DNA of 64,000 bases from Pseudoalteromonas lipolytica (GCF_001306915.1 NZ_LJTC01000008.1:310001-374000), one strand, 5' to 3'. Counted from the stretch's first letter, positions 10,460 through 19,506 are shown. Translations and numbers: made by a program. Notes: a model not told the origin generated them from the sequence alone.

Positions 10460-11794
10460 ATGAATATTTATGTAATTGTTATTGTGGTTATTTTGATTAT
10501 TTCTTTATTTTTAATGATTTATTTGATCACCGAAAATAAAAAACTTAAGTCTTATAAATTCGATAAAGAAGAAACGAAAAGAGAAGGTACCCTTAAATTA
10601 GCTTCTGATGTTGGGGAATCGGATGAAGTAGATGGTTTTAAACATGGGCAAGATGAAAATATTGCTTCTAATTTTAAAGTAATAGACTCATCAGGAAATA
10701 ATATAATTACTGCTCACGAAATCTATAAACTTCCTACAAACTCTGTTGATATTACTAATGACAGTGCGATGAATGGTTGGGCAACTCACTTTTTAGCTGA
10801 TGCAACAAAAGCTGGTATGTCTATACCTAATAGGACAATTGAATTGGCGTTTAAAGCAGACATACAAAAAGGTTTAGATGCTGGTAAATATACAATTATG
10901 ACCACAAAAACCAACGAGAGACTAGCTGATGTAATTGATGTGAAGACAAAAAAAATAGTGGGCAAAGGTCGTATTGTTGAAGGAGGAAAAGTAAAACAAT
11001 TTGCGGCAGGCGCTTTTCATATAGCTAGCATTGCAGTTGCACAATCTCATTTAGCTGATATAAGCAAAAATTTAAAAGCTATTAACTCTTCATTAGGTGA
11101 TATTAGTAAGCATTTAGAGGTATTAGATACAGCTAAAATTAAAGGAGCTATTTCATATTATGAACAAGTTGCTGCACTTATAGAAAAGAACAATAACCCT
11201 GAAAGCTTAGGTAGTTCAATTAAAGTCAACATAGAAGCCAATATTAAGGACTCCCATGCGTGGGTTTCGTCTGTATTTGATAAATTTAATTATTTAATCA
11301 AGCAAATTGAATGTTTGGACGATGCTGATAATTTCGGTACAAGCTCAACTTATGCAGACTTTAAAAATAGAGTAAAGCAAGTTGAATCTATTGGTAGAGA
11401 TTACGATTTATTAATGAAATTTAACAATATGTCTATCGCCATCCTTGGTTATTTAGATCCTAAAAATACTGAATATACAAGAATGGATGTTAAAGAAGCA
11501 GATTGGAAAGAATTAGTTAAAAAGTATGTGGTTGCATGTCGAGAAAAATCTATTCAATATTTTCAAGATAAAGGGTCACTATTTAACTCTACAGAAACTT
11601 TAGAGACGCGATCTGAAAATATAAATAATACAGCTGCTTTAATCTCACACTCATTACTCAGTGATCTGAATTTAATGGCTAAACAAAAAGAAAAAATTGA
11701 ACAACACCTAGAAATATTTAAACAAGATGAATTGAGAATGAGTCTTAAGTTTAATAGTGAAGGCAATATTGAAAAATCAGTATTACTGAAATAA
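10460..11794 (+). CDS. Membrane-anchored protein of unknown function linked to the type I R-M locus
   Basis: The 444-residue product begins with one strong transmembrane helix (about residues 4-24, rich in I, V and L) followed by a charged segment, so most of the chain is probably cytoplasmic and tethered to the inner membrane. The middle part includes a small-residue-rich stretch (QFAAGAFHIASIAVAQSHLA) and helical, coiled-coil-prone segments. No catalytic motif was recognised. It lies 32 bases behind hsdS with a good ribosome site (AAGGG), so it is probably an accessory gene of the same transcript. It is distinctly more AT-rich than hsdM. Its function is unknown. Confidence 0.8.
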   Translation: MNIYVIVIVVILIISLFLMIYLITENKKLKSYKFDKEETKREGTLKLASDVGESDEVDGFKHGQDENIASNFKVIDSSGNNIITAHEIYKLPTNSVDITNDSAMNGWATHFLADATKAGMSIPNRTIELAFKADIQKGLDAGKYTIMTTKTNERLADVIDVKTKKIVGKGRIVEGGKVKQFAAGAFHIASIAVAQSHLADISKNLKAINSSLGDISKHLEVLDTAKIKGAISYYEQVAALIEKNNNPESLGSSIKVNIEANIKDSHAWVSSVFDKFNYLIKQIECLDDADNFGTSSTYADFKNRVKQVESIGRDYDLLMKFNNMSIAILGYLDPKNTEYTRMDVKEADWKELVKKYVVACREKSIQYFQDKGSLFNSTETLETRSENINNTAALISHSLLSDLNLMAKQKEKIEQHLEIFKQDELRMSLKFNSEGNIEKSVLLK

Positions 11795-11818
11795 ATATTA
11801 TTGGGTTAAGGAAAAACG

Positions 11819-11959
11819 ATGAGAATAAGTAAGTTATCATTTACTAACTTCCGTTCATTTAAAGAAAAGCAAACGATAGAGTTCGCACCTGTTACTTTAT
11901 TTTCTACACCATTTTTCATGTATAGCTTTATTGATTATGATTTTTTAAAGTTGACCTAA
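11819..11959 (+). pseudogene. Truncated AAA15/OLD-like ATPase, N-terminal remnant
   Basis: A 46-codon frame reads MRISKLSFTNFRSFKEKQ followed by TIEFAPVTLF. This is the standard start of RecF/OLD-type (AAA15) ATPases, which normally continue into the Walker A P-loop. Here the similarity stops just before the P-loop, and the frame ends after an unrelated 18-residue tail. No continuation was seen downstream in any frame. The gene has therefore lost its ATPase core, most likely by deletion. It starts 24 bases after the membrane-protein gene with its ribosome site (AAGGA) intact. Confidence 0.65.
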
Positions 11960-11968
11960 GGAGGGGCT

Positions 11969-12154
11969 ATGCCAAAAAAACCACAGCCATTTAAACAAAT
12001 TTGTAAAAATTGCCTTTGGAGTGAGATTGTTGCTCCTAAGTCAGATGTTTTACTCCCAAATACGATAAAAAGTGTTTGTCCAAAGTACTATTCAACTCTG
12101 ATAGAGAGAGCTGAATTAAATATCCTCGATTATGTTAGATTAAAAATAATGTAA
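11969..12154 (+). CDS. Small Cys-containing protein, degenerate zinc-ribbon-like
   Basis: A strong ribosome site (AAGGAGGGG) precedes this 61-residue frame. It shows CKNC (residues 12-15) and later VCPKYYSTLIERAE. This looks like a two-knuckle zinc ribbon in which the second CPxC has become CPKY, leaving only three cysteines. It lies right behind the truncated ATPase and was probably its partner gene. It may be a decaying remainder rather than a working protein. Confidence 0.5.
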   Translation: MPKKPQPFKQICKNCLWSEIVAPKSDVLLPNTIKSVCPKYYSTLIERAELNILDYVRLKIM

Positions 12155-12279
12155 ATTTATTAGACGTTGGTTAATGTATGGCTAGAGTTGCAGTTTTAAT
12201 AGTTAGAGCTGCTTTGACTTTTTAGTTTTATTTCAAGTTTTTAGACTGTGTGATGTATTTCAAACTTGTAAAAGGGGTT

Positions 12280-12297
12280 ATTTACAAGCTTGTGAAA
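12280..12297. promoter_or_regulatory. Palindrome matching the hsdR-upstream site (candidate operator)
   Basis: ATTTACAAGCTTGTGAAA differs from the palindrome at 4085-4102 in two positions, and a half-site CTTGTAAAA lies at 12265-12273. It is about 115 bases before the Hsp70 start, in a suitable place for controlling the six-gene operon. Confidence 0.5.
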
Positions 12298-12320
12298 ATA
12301 AACTCGGATTAAAATTTTAG

Positions 12321-12381
12321 TAACCTATTTAGCAGTTTAGTTCTCTTAAATTTCTGCAATATGTAACTGTTAAATAGGTTA
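12321..12381 (+). promoter_or_regulatory. Long inverted repeat in the leader of the Hsp70 operon
   Basis: TAACCTATTTAGCAGTT (12321-12337) can pair with AACTGTTAAATAGGTTA (12365-12381). The pairing is perfect apart from one position that would be a G-U pair in RNA. The two 17-base arms are separated by 27 bases and end 32 bases before the ATG. It could be a leader hairpin, an attenuator or two operator half-sites. Confidence 0.5.
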
Positions 12382-12413
12382 TTTCAGGATCAAAATTTAG
12401 TTAAGGATAAACA

Positions 12414-15191
12414 ATGGATACAAAAATAATTTCTCAATGGACACTGTCAAATAAAGAAGCACAACAAAAAGGGTTGGATGCGTCGTTTGAGAACATGGTG
12501 GCGAATTCAGGTACAACAATGCAAGAAGAAATTGCTGCGTTCATAAATGGTCAAGCCAATAAAAATAAGCCATTACTTAAAGCTTTAAATTCATGTTATT
12601 CAATTGTTGAGAGTGAATTCTACGCAAACCGTTGGGTCAGTTTTGAAGGTGATATTTTCTTCGATAAGGATGCTAAAGGCTTTTGGATGCTTTGCGAAGA
12701 TACAATAAAAAAATTCAATAAGAATGATAGGTTTAGTTCTGGGGAACTTTATGCGGATGTTATCGAAATTATAAATTCAGTGGTTGAAGATGCGTTTAAT
12801 GTATGGGATGTGCCAAGCTTATCAACTTTAAATTGCTTAACTAATTTATCAAATACACCTTTTAAAATTACAAGTGGCTACTTTTATCTAGATAGATACT
12901 ATCTTTATAAAATTGATTCTAGGACTCAAGGGTATGATTGTCACTGGTCACAAGATGACAGAGGGGGATATTGTTTACCGTATTTACCTCAGAGAAATGT
13001 GGCTGAGAATGGCGGTAAAGGAGTGTTTATTAATGCTATATACAATGGCTTTGTTCCATTTAAGCTCAAAGATAATGAATTGTATAAAGCTTTAATTGTT
13101 GCGCTAAATTACAACAATAAAGCGGCGGTTGAAAAGCTTAGAGATAAAACACAGATTTTAGAACAACTTATACATAAAAATATAACTAACACATTGCTTT
13201 TAGATGACTTTATTCGTGCTGATATTGCCCCTTATCAAAAAAAAATACTAGAAGATACCGAGCTTGGTCATTGGTCTTTATGGACTGAGAGGCTTGAGAG
13301 TGATGGTGGGCAAGTAATTGACTTACCCATCCCTATGGTTGCTCGAGATCCAAAATCGAGTATTAATGATGGTGTTGTGGCAATTGACTTTGGCACAAAA
13401 AGTACTGTTGTGGTGTATCAAAAAGATAATGTGAATATACATCCAATGCGTATTGGAACAGGGGATTTAAGCAAAGATATACAAGCTCATCATTATGAAA
13501 ACCCAACCATTATGGAATTTAGAGACCTTGACGCGTTTATTTCTGCATATAGTGAAAAAGCCAACAAGCCTTATACACGCTGGCAAGATTTAACAATTTC
13601 ACATACAGCAAAAAATGCAATGGAAGGAACGGATTCTAGTAAATTCAATACATTTTTAGATGAAATAAAACAGTGGGCAGGCGATAAAAACAGAAAATTA
13701 AAAGTAGTTGGTCAACAAGGTAAAGTGATTGACTTACCACCGTTTTTAGAACTTACAGAGGGTGACTTTAACCCGATTGAAATTTATGCCTACTTTTTAG
13801 GTTTGTATATTAACAACTTAAATAACGGCATTTTTATGGATTACATACTCTCATTCCCCGTGACTTATGAAATGCCAGTGCGGGATAAAATAATCGATAG
13901 CTTTGAAAGAGGCATTAAAAAATCTCTACCCAGTGAGCTCGGAGCTGATGTCATTGAGCAGTTAACAGTAACAAAAGGCACAAGCGAACCTGCAGCTTAC
14001 GCACTAACAGCATTTAAAGCTCATAATTTTGACCCTGTAGACGATGAGCGTATTTTTTATGGTGTATTTGACTTTGGTGGTGGTACCACAGATTTTGACT
14101 TTGGTATTTTTAGAGAGGCGCAAGGTGCCAAAGAGCGCCGATTTGACTATGTGATAGAGCATTTTGGGGCGGGAGGAGACAAATTTTTAGGGGGCGAGAA
14201 TTTACTTGAGCTTTTGGCGTTTGAAGTATTTAAGAAAAATAAAGTTGCACTTTTAGAAGCAGGGATTCAATTTGAGAAACACCCTGAAAAAGATGCGTTT
14301 CCAGGAAGTGAGCAGTTATTAAGTTATTCACAAGAAGCCAAAAACAATACTAAGAAGTTGTGTATCGCGTTACGTCCATTTTGGGAGGAGCATGAAGACT
14401 TCAGTATTGATTCTTCAGACTCTTTAAGTATTACACTAACTGATAGTAGTGGTATTCAGCATTCTGCTTTTAACTTAGTTGTTGATGAAGAAGAGTTAAG
14501 GCAATTGCTTTCAAATCGAATTGAACGTGGGGTCGAAAACTTTTTTGATGCTTTGCGTTTGGCATTTAGCCACAGTGAAGCACAGCTTAATGACATAGAA
14601 AATGTAAATATATTTTTGGCTGGTAATTCAAGCCAATCAAGCTTTGTTACATCATTATTTGAAAAGCACATTGTGTTACAAGATGAGGAAATAGGAACTG
14701 ATGAGCAAAGCCATTTTGAATTATTTGCACCACTTGGTGCAGATAAAATGAATATAGAAAAGCCAACGTGCAAAACTGGCGTTGCTTTTGGTCTAATTGA
14801 ATCACGAGAAGGTGGCAATATTAAGGTTATTGACCGTAATGTTAATGGTGAGGATATTCGTTTTAAATATTATTTAGGCGAAAATAGGAAGGGTAGATTT
14901 AAACCTATTGTTGACCGCGAAAATAAGTTTAATGAATGGATAGAGTTTATTGATGCAGGGTATCAAAAATTTGAACTATATTACTCAGAACAACCTACTT
15001 CAAGTACTGGAAATGTACTTGCCTCAGATGACAGTATTAAAAAGAAGAGTATCAAACTTGATTTGACAGATGATGATGCAATGGTGTTTATAAGAATTAC
15101 ATCACCTACTCAGATTGAGTACGTCATAGCTGATGAGCTTGATATTAAGAAGAATATTTATCTAAATGAACCTCAAAGCCTAGAGCTTTAA
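12414..15191 (+). CDS. Hsp70-like (actin-fold) ATPase with a long N-terminal extension
   Basis: The 925-residue protein carries an Hsp70/actin-type nucleotide-binding domain: phosphate-1 motif AIDFGTKSTVVVY near residue 323, phosphate-2 motif FDFGGGTTDFDFG near residue 550, and adenosine motif IFLAGNSSQSSF near residue 733. About 320 residues of unrecognised sequence precede it and roughly 130 residues of beta-rich sequence follow, perhaps replacing the usual substrate-binding part. It is much longer than DnaK (about 640). It heads a six-gene operon whose last member looks like GrpE, supporting a genuine ATP/ADP chaperone-type cycle. The ribosome site is AAGGA. The client and the role of the N-terminal domain are unknown; the paralogous proteins downstream are possible clients (inference). 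Confidence 0.88.
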   Translation: MDTKIISQWTLSNKEAQQKGLDASFENMVANSGTTMQEEIAAFINGQANKNKPLLKALNSCYSIVESEFYANRWVSFEGDIFFDKDAKGFWMLCEDTIKKFNKNDRFSSGELYADVIEIINSVVEDAFNVWDVPSLSTLNCLTNLSNTPFKITSGYFYLDRYYLYKIDSRTQGYDCHWSQDDRGGYCLPYLPQRNVAENGGKGVFINAIYNGFVPFKLKDNELYKALIVALNYNNKAAVEKLRDKTQILEQLIHKNITNTLLLDDFIRADIAPYQKKILEDTELGHWSLWTERLESDGGQVIDLPIPMVARDPKSSINDGVVAIDFGTKSTVVVYQKDNVNIHPMRIGTGDLSKDIQAHHYENPTIMEFRDLDAFISAYSEKANKPYTRWQDLTISHTAKNAMEGTDSSKFNTFLDEIKQWAGDKNRKLKVVGQQGKVIDLPPFLELTEGDFNPIEIYAYFLGLYINNLNNGIFMDYILSFPVTYEMPVRDKIIDSFERGIKKSLPSELGADVIEQLTVTKGTSEPAAYALTAFKAHNFDPVDDERIFYGVFDFGGGTTDFDFGIFREAQGAKERRFDYVIEHFGAGGDKFLGGENLLELLAFEVFKKNKVALLEAGIQFEKHPEKDAFPGSEQLLSYSQEAKNNTKKLCIALRPFWEEHEDFSIDSSDSLSITLTDSSGIQHSAFNLVVDEEELRQLLSNRIERGVENFFDALRLAFSHSEAQLNDIENVNIFLAGNSSQSSFVTSLFEKHIVLQDEEIGTDEQSHFELFAPLGADKMNIEKPTCKTGVAFGLIESREGGNIKVIDRNVNGEDIRFKYYLGENRKGRFKPIVDRENKFNEWIEFIDAGYQKFELYYSEQPTSSTGNVLASDDSIKKKSIKLDLTDDDAMVFIRITSPTQIEYVIADELDIKKNIYLNEPQSLEL

Positions 15192-15207
15192 TTATTTAAG
15201 GAAGATT

Positions 15208-15834
15208 ATGTTAGCTCCCCCCCTTATCCCGACGATAATAACAACAATTAGTAAACTAGCGACGACCCTAGGGCCAATGATAGCTAGGACCGCACCTATG
15301 GTATTAAAAATAGTAGGTGAAAACTTACCTAAGGTGGTTCAAGTTATCGAGAAAGTAAGTATTGCATCTAGCGTTCTTAAACCGAATGAAAGCGTTAATG
15401 AACTAGGCGCTAAAGCTATCTCAGCAGATAAAGCACCTGAAGACTTTAATCAAATTAATGATTATATCGATTACTTACGTAATGATGTAACAGAAGTAAC
15501 TCTTCCTGATGAGCTAACAGATGTTTTAGCTTGTCAGGTGATAGGGAGTGCCATTTTACTGCAAGCCTTAAATACTGAATTAAAGACCGATATCTCTTTA
15601 CCATTTTTAAATAACGTGGCTGAAATTGGTTTAGGTTCAAAAGTAGTTTTTGAGATTGCTAAAGCATATTCAAACAGTGGCTTAAGTATAGAGAAAATAG
15701 AAGCATACAGTGACGGCCAATTATCATTGAATGAAACCAAACGCCATAGTGATTGCTTGGTTAGTGCTTATAAAAATGCTGAACCATCTATGACTCAACA
15801 AGAAGCTGAACAATCAGTAATGAAGGACTTTTAA
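15208..15834 (+). CDS. Small protein with hydrophobic small-residue-rich N-terminus, paralogue 1
   Basis: The 208-residue product has an N-terminal stretch of about 55 residues rich in Ala, Val, Ile, Thr and Pro and poor in charge (starting LAPPLIPTIITTISKLATTL). A soluble acidic domain follows, with the shared motif ELGAKAISADKAPEDF, then INDYIDYL, and an end with LNETKRHS and TQQEAEQSVM. The same layout recurs in the gene at 18856-19506, so the two are paralogues on either side of the HerA-like gene. The N-terminus could be membrane-active or amphipathic. No known family was assigned. It lies 16 bases behind the Hsp70 gene with an AAGGA ribosome site. Confidence 0.85.
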   Translation: MLAPPLIPTIITTISKLATTLGPMIARTAPMVLKIVGENLPKVVQVIEKVSIASSVLKPNESVNELGAKAISADKAPEDFNQINDYIDYLRNDVTEVTLPDELTDVLACQVIGSAILLQALNTELKTDISLPFLNNVAEIGLGSKVVFEIAKAYSNSGLSIEKIEAYSDGQLSLNETKRHSDCLVSAYKNAEPSMTQQEAEQSVMKDF

Positions 15835-15835
15835 A

Positions 15836-18800
15836 GTGGCAAGGATAAAAAAATCGCTTGTTGAGCTTTTAAAAGCAAATAGTGATGATGGAAAAGTGCA
15901 AGTACCAGCAATCGAAAAGCCATTTGTATTAGCTGAGCATGAATTTTCACTTTATCACATAAAAGAAGTTACCTTTGATGAAGATCTACCTCGGAAAGAG
16001 GCGTTTGAGAATGTTTTAAATTCGTTAAATATTGAAGGCATTCTTTTTCTTTATTTACTCATTGGCGATGGAGAAAGTGTTAAGTTTTTATTTGGTATTG
16101 CAAAAGATAAACGTTACAAAGGGGATTTATCGCTTGATGTTGACGATATAGGCGAGAGTATTTTAAAGCCATCTTTAGAGGGAAACTTTAGAGGAAGCAT
16201 AGTTAAAAAGCTCGATAAATATGAACGAAAGCAAGTTAAAAGCGACGTTGATGCTTTTTCTAAAGTCTCCAAGCTTGAAGGTGTACCAAGTGTTCATGAA
16301 GATAACGAACAGTTTCAAGGTGTTGACCGATTGGTTGATATAATGAGTGGCGATAGATTCTGCTTGGCTGTTCTGGCTGACCCACTTTCATTGGCTGAAG
16401 TAAATGAACTTGAAGGACAGTTACATGAAATTTATGACAAACTATTGCCTTTGTCTAAAAAAAGTATTCAAGACGGAACAAATAAGGCTAAGACTGAAGG
16501 AGCCTCGGAAGGTTCTAGTACCACTAAAACAACCAGTACAAATGATGGTAAATCTATAACAACTAATACCGGTAAATCGGTTACAACAAACAAAGGGACC
16601 AATAACACTGAAGGCAGTAAACAGTCATCATCAGGTTTTTCTGAGAGCGACCACAATCGTCATATAAATGGTAATGAAAGTACGACTAAAGGTACTTCAG
16701 AATCAACGGCTACAGGCAGTAACCGAGGAACAAATACATCGGAGCAAACAGGTAGCTCATCTAGTGAATCTCGAGAGTTTTCCGATAAAACATTACAGGA
16801 CTGGGTGAGTTATATTGATGAGGTATTATTAAAGCGTATTCAAATAGGCAAAAATAAAGGACTTTATTTGTCTAATATTTACTTATTATCTAACTCTGAG
16901 GCCAGTGTTTTAAAGTTAGGAAATACTGCAAAATCAATATTTTCGGGTGAAGAGGCAAATAAGTCACCTTTACAACTTAAAAAATTGACCGTTAAAAATG
17001 AAATTTCTACATTAAAGAATTTTCAATTACCTGTAATACAAGCAGCAAGCGCTGATGTAGCGAAAAGTGATAAAAATATTCATCAATTAAATCTTTTGCT
17101 TTCTAAAAATCCTTTCAATCGATACTTATGTAATTGGCTCTCTACCAATGAATTGAGTGTTGTTGCTGGCTTACCTCAAAAAGAAGTCGTGGGGTTAACT
17201 TTAAAAGAAGAAGTTGAGTTTGGTTTGAATATGACGCAACAGGCCAGTGATGAAAACAAACTCTTTTTGGGTAACTTAGTTAAAAGTGGTTTAAAGCAAA
17301 GAACAGAGGTGAGCATAGATAAGCGTGACCTAGACAAACATACGTTTATAGCGGGTGTTACTGGAAGTGGTAAAACGACAACTTGTCATCGATTATTACA
17401 CTCAGCTCAAATGCCATTTTTAGTTATTGAGCCAGCTAAAACAGAGTACAGAGTACTAACAAAAAAAGATAAAAGCATTTTAATTTTTACCTTGGGTAAT
17501 GACAGTGTTGCGCCCTTCAGGCTCAATCCTTTTGAGTTTTTCCCTCATGAAAATATTACCTCTAGAGTTGATATGATAAAGGCGAGCATAGAGTCGGCTT
17601 TTGACATGGAAGCAGCTATACCACAATTAATCGAAGCTGCTATTTATCGGTGCTATGAAGCGAAAGGTTGGAATATCGCTAACTCTAAAAATAGCTATTA
17701 TCAAAACCCATTTGCGCCTGGTGTGTATGCGTTCCCTACACTCGCAGAATTAATTGATATGACGGAGGTCGTTGTAAGTGAGCAAGGCTTTGATGATAGG
17801 TTAAAACAGGATTATGTAGGGTCAATAAAAGCCCGCTTACAAGGATTACTGATAGGCTCTAAAGGCCAAATGCTAAATACACCGCGGTCTATAAACTTTA
17901 AAGATTTAGCTAAACGTAATGTAATTCTAGAACTTGAAGAGATACGCAACCCAAGTGAAAAGTCTTTAATAATGGGATTTGTTTTAGCTAATCTAAATGA
18001 AGCTATACGTGCTAATCACGAAGAGTATCGTAAACGTGGTGAAAAGTTTAGACACATTACATTAATTGAAGAAGCGCATAGGTTATTATCTAAATTTGAG
18101 GCAGGAGATAGCTCGAATAAAAAACAAGGTGTTGAGACCTTCTCTGATATGTTGGCAGAAGTGCGTAAGTATGGAGAGTCACTAATAATTGTTGACCAAA
18201 TTCCAAATAAATTAACACCAGAAGTTTTAAAAAATACGAATACAAAAATTATTCATAAACTTTTTGCTCAAGATGATAAAGAAGCTGTTGGGAATACTAT
18301 GGCGTTAACTGATGAGCAAAAAGGCTTTTTATCTAATCTTGAGCCTGGACGTGTGATTCTATCAAGTTCGGGCACGACAAAACCCTTGCAGATACAAATA
18401 AAAGAGTTTGTTAGCACAACAGAAGAAACAGATGTCGATCCCGATAATATTAGAAAAATAGCACTTCAATATTACGCAGATAATTACAAGTCAGGTTTAA
18501 TAAAAGGTTTAGAACTATTAGAAAGCCCTCCTTCAGGTGAGGTAATTCAGGATATTCTTCAGGGGAATCCGCTATTAGCTTGGGTTGAAACATTAAAGAA
18601 ACGAAAATCAAATAGCGCGCTACATAACTACATTCAAAGTTATGGCGTTGAGTTTATGCACCAATATATTCTTGCCTCTTGTTATAAACCTCGTGCTGAG
18701 TCAAAAGAAAATATAAAAGAGCAAGACTCTAGAAGTAATTGTTTAGGTCACTACTTATCTGAGGTCAAGCTAAACCCTGATGTTGCATTTACTTTAGAGC

Positions 18801-18841
18801 AGAAAAATGCGCTATCAACCAACAAGAGTATTAACGTTTAA
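15836..18841 (+). CDS. HerA/FtsK-like P-loop ATPase (DUF87 type) with Ser/Thr-rich linker
   Basis: The 1001-residue protein starts at a GTG one base behind the previous stop codon. Residues 1-210 form an unrecognised N-terminal domain. Residues about 215-320 are a low-complexity linker made mostly of S, T, N, G and K. The C-terminal half is a HerA-type motor with Walker A GVTGSGKTTT (about residue 507), the family string FLVIEPAKTEYR, and Walker B ITLIEEAHRLL (about 740), followed by VDQIPNKLTPEVLKNT. HerA/VirB4/FtsK proteins form hexameric rings that move DNA or protein. The link to an Hsp70 and to small paralogues may suggest a protein-directed role rather than DNA repair. No NurA-like nuclease is present. 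Confidence 0.88.
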   Translation: MARIKKSLVELLKANSDDGKVQVPAIEKPFVLAEHEFSLYHIKEVTFDEDLPRKEAFENVLNSLNIEGILFLYLLIGDGESVKFLFGIAKDKRYKGDLSLDVDDIGESILKPSLEGNFRGSIVKKLDKYERKQVKSDVDAFSKVSKLEGVPSVHEDNEQFQGVDRLVDIMSGDRFCLAVLADPLSLAEVNELEGQLHEIYDKLLPLSKKSIQDGTNKAKTEGASEGSSTTKTTSTNDGKSITTNTGKSVTTNKGTNNTEGSKQSSSGFSESDHNRHINGNESTTKGTSESTATGSNRGTNTSEQTGSSSSESREFSDKTLQDWVSYIDEVLLKRIQIGKNKGLYLSNIYLLSNSEASVLKLGNTAKSIFSGEEANKSPLQLKKLTVKNEISTLKNFQLPVIQAASADVAKSDKNIHQLNLLLSKNPFNRYLCNWLSTNELSVVAGLPQKEVVGLTLKEEVEFGLNMTQQASDENKLFLGNLVKSGLKQRTEVSIDKRDLDKHTFIAGVTGSGKTTTCHRLLHSAQMPFLVIEPAKTEYRVLTKKDKSILIFTLGNDSVAPFRLNPFEFFPHENITSRVDMIKASIESAFDMEAAIPQLIEAAIYRCYEAKGWNIANSKNSYYQNPFAPGVYAFPTLAELIDMTEVVVSEQGFDDRLKQDYVGSIKARLQGLLIGSKGQMLNTPRSINFKDLAKRNVILELEEIRNPSEKSLIMGFVLANLNEAIRANHEEYRKRGEKFRHITLIEEAHRLLSKFEAGDSSNKKQGVETFSDMLAEVRKYGESLIIVDQIPNKLTPEVLKNTNTKIIHKLFAQDDKEAVGNTMALTDEQKGFLSNLEPGRVILSSSGTTKPLQIQIKEFVSTTEETDVDPDNIRKIALQYYADNYKSGLIKGLELLESPPSGEVIQDILQGNPLLAWVETLKKRKSNSALHNYIQSYGVEFMHQYILASCYKPRAESKENIKEQDSRSNCLGHYLSEVKLNPDVAFTLEQKNALSTNKSINV

Positions 18842-18855
18842 CTAAGGAAGTTTTT

Positions 18856-19506
18856 ATGGGAGTTTGGAGTAATCTTTGTAGCGTTGTTAGCAGTGCTTGT
18901 AGTGTTATAAGCAGTGTTGCCTCAAGTATTGGTAATAGCGTTGTAAAATCAGCAACCAGTATTGTTAGTTTGGGGGTTTCACTTGCGGCTAAAGTGACAG
19001 ATGCAATTAGAAGTGTAGGTGTTTCGTTAGGTATTATTCGGCCAGAAGATAGTCTTGAGGAACTAGGTGAAAAGGCTATTTTAAGTGAAAAAAAACCAGA
19101 AGATTTTGACTCAATCAATGAATATATTGACCATCTTAACAATAATGTTCCCTTTGATAAGGATAAATTTGACAGATTAGATGACAAAGAACTTTTAGCT
19201 CGCTCCTCAATAGGTGCTTCTATTACTTTAAAGGGAATTAACGAAAAATTAGATACAGTAGTTACGCCTGAGTTTATGGCTACGGTGGCTTCGCAAGAAC
19301 TTGAAACAAAAGAGATAGTTAGCACTATTAAAGCCTATAAAGAGAATGATTTAAAACTAGAAGATTATGATCTTTATTTAAATGATGAGCTTACTCTTGA
19401 TGAAACAACGAAACATAGCTCGGCTTTGGTAGAAGCATATCAAAAGTTAGAGCCAGAGTTATCGATAGAAGAAATTGAAAATAAAGTAATGGGACTAAGT
19501 AATTAA
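18856..19506 (+). CDS. Small protein with amphipathic small-residue-rich N-terminus, paralogue 2
   Basis: The 216-residue product is a paralogue of the protein at 15208-15834. The first 60 residues are an almost uncharged run of Ser, Val, Ala, Ile and Gly (for example SVVSSACSVISSVASSIG). The second part shares ELGEKAILSEKKPEDF, INEYIDHL, LTLDETTKHSSALVEAYQ and a terminal segment with IEEIENKVM. Such an N-terminus is compatible with membrane insertion or helical self-assembly, as in pore-forming or secreted small proteins, but this is inference. It has its own AAGGA ribosome site and abuts the next gene with no gap. Confidence 0.85.
   Translation: MGVWSNLCSVVSSACSVISSVASSIGNSVVKSATSIVSLGVSLAAKVTDAIRSVGVSLGIIRPEDSLEELGEKAILSEKKPEDFDSINEYIDHLNNNVPFDKDKFDRLDDKELLARSSIGASITLKGINEKLDTVVTPEFMATVASQELETKEIVSTIKAYKENDLKLEDYDLYLNDELTLDETTKHSSALVEAYQKLEPELSIEEIENKVMGLSN

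Noticed and set aside
14456..14818. Antisense frame inside the Hsp70-like gene
   Set aside because: It lies opposite the conserved adenosine-motif region and has no support.
15836..18841. HerA-like gene considered as a HerA-NurA or Sir2-HerA system
   Set aside because: No NurA nuclease or Sir2 gene is in the operon; the only Sir2 gene is 26 kb away in the core flank.
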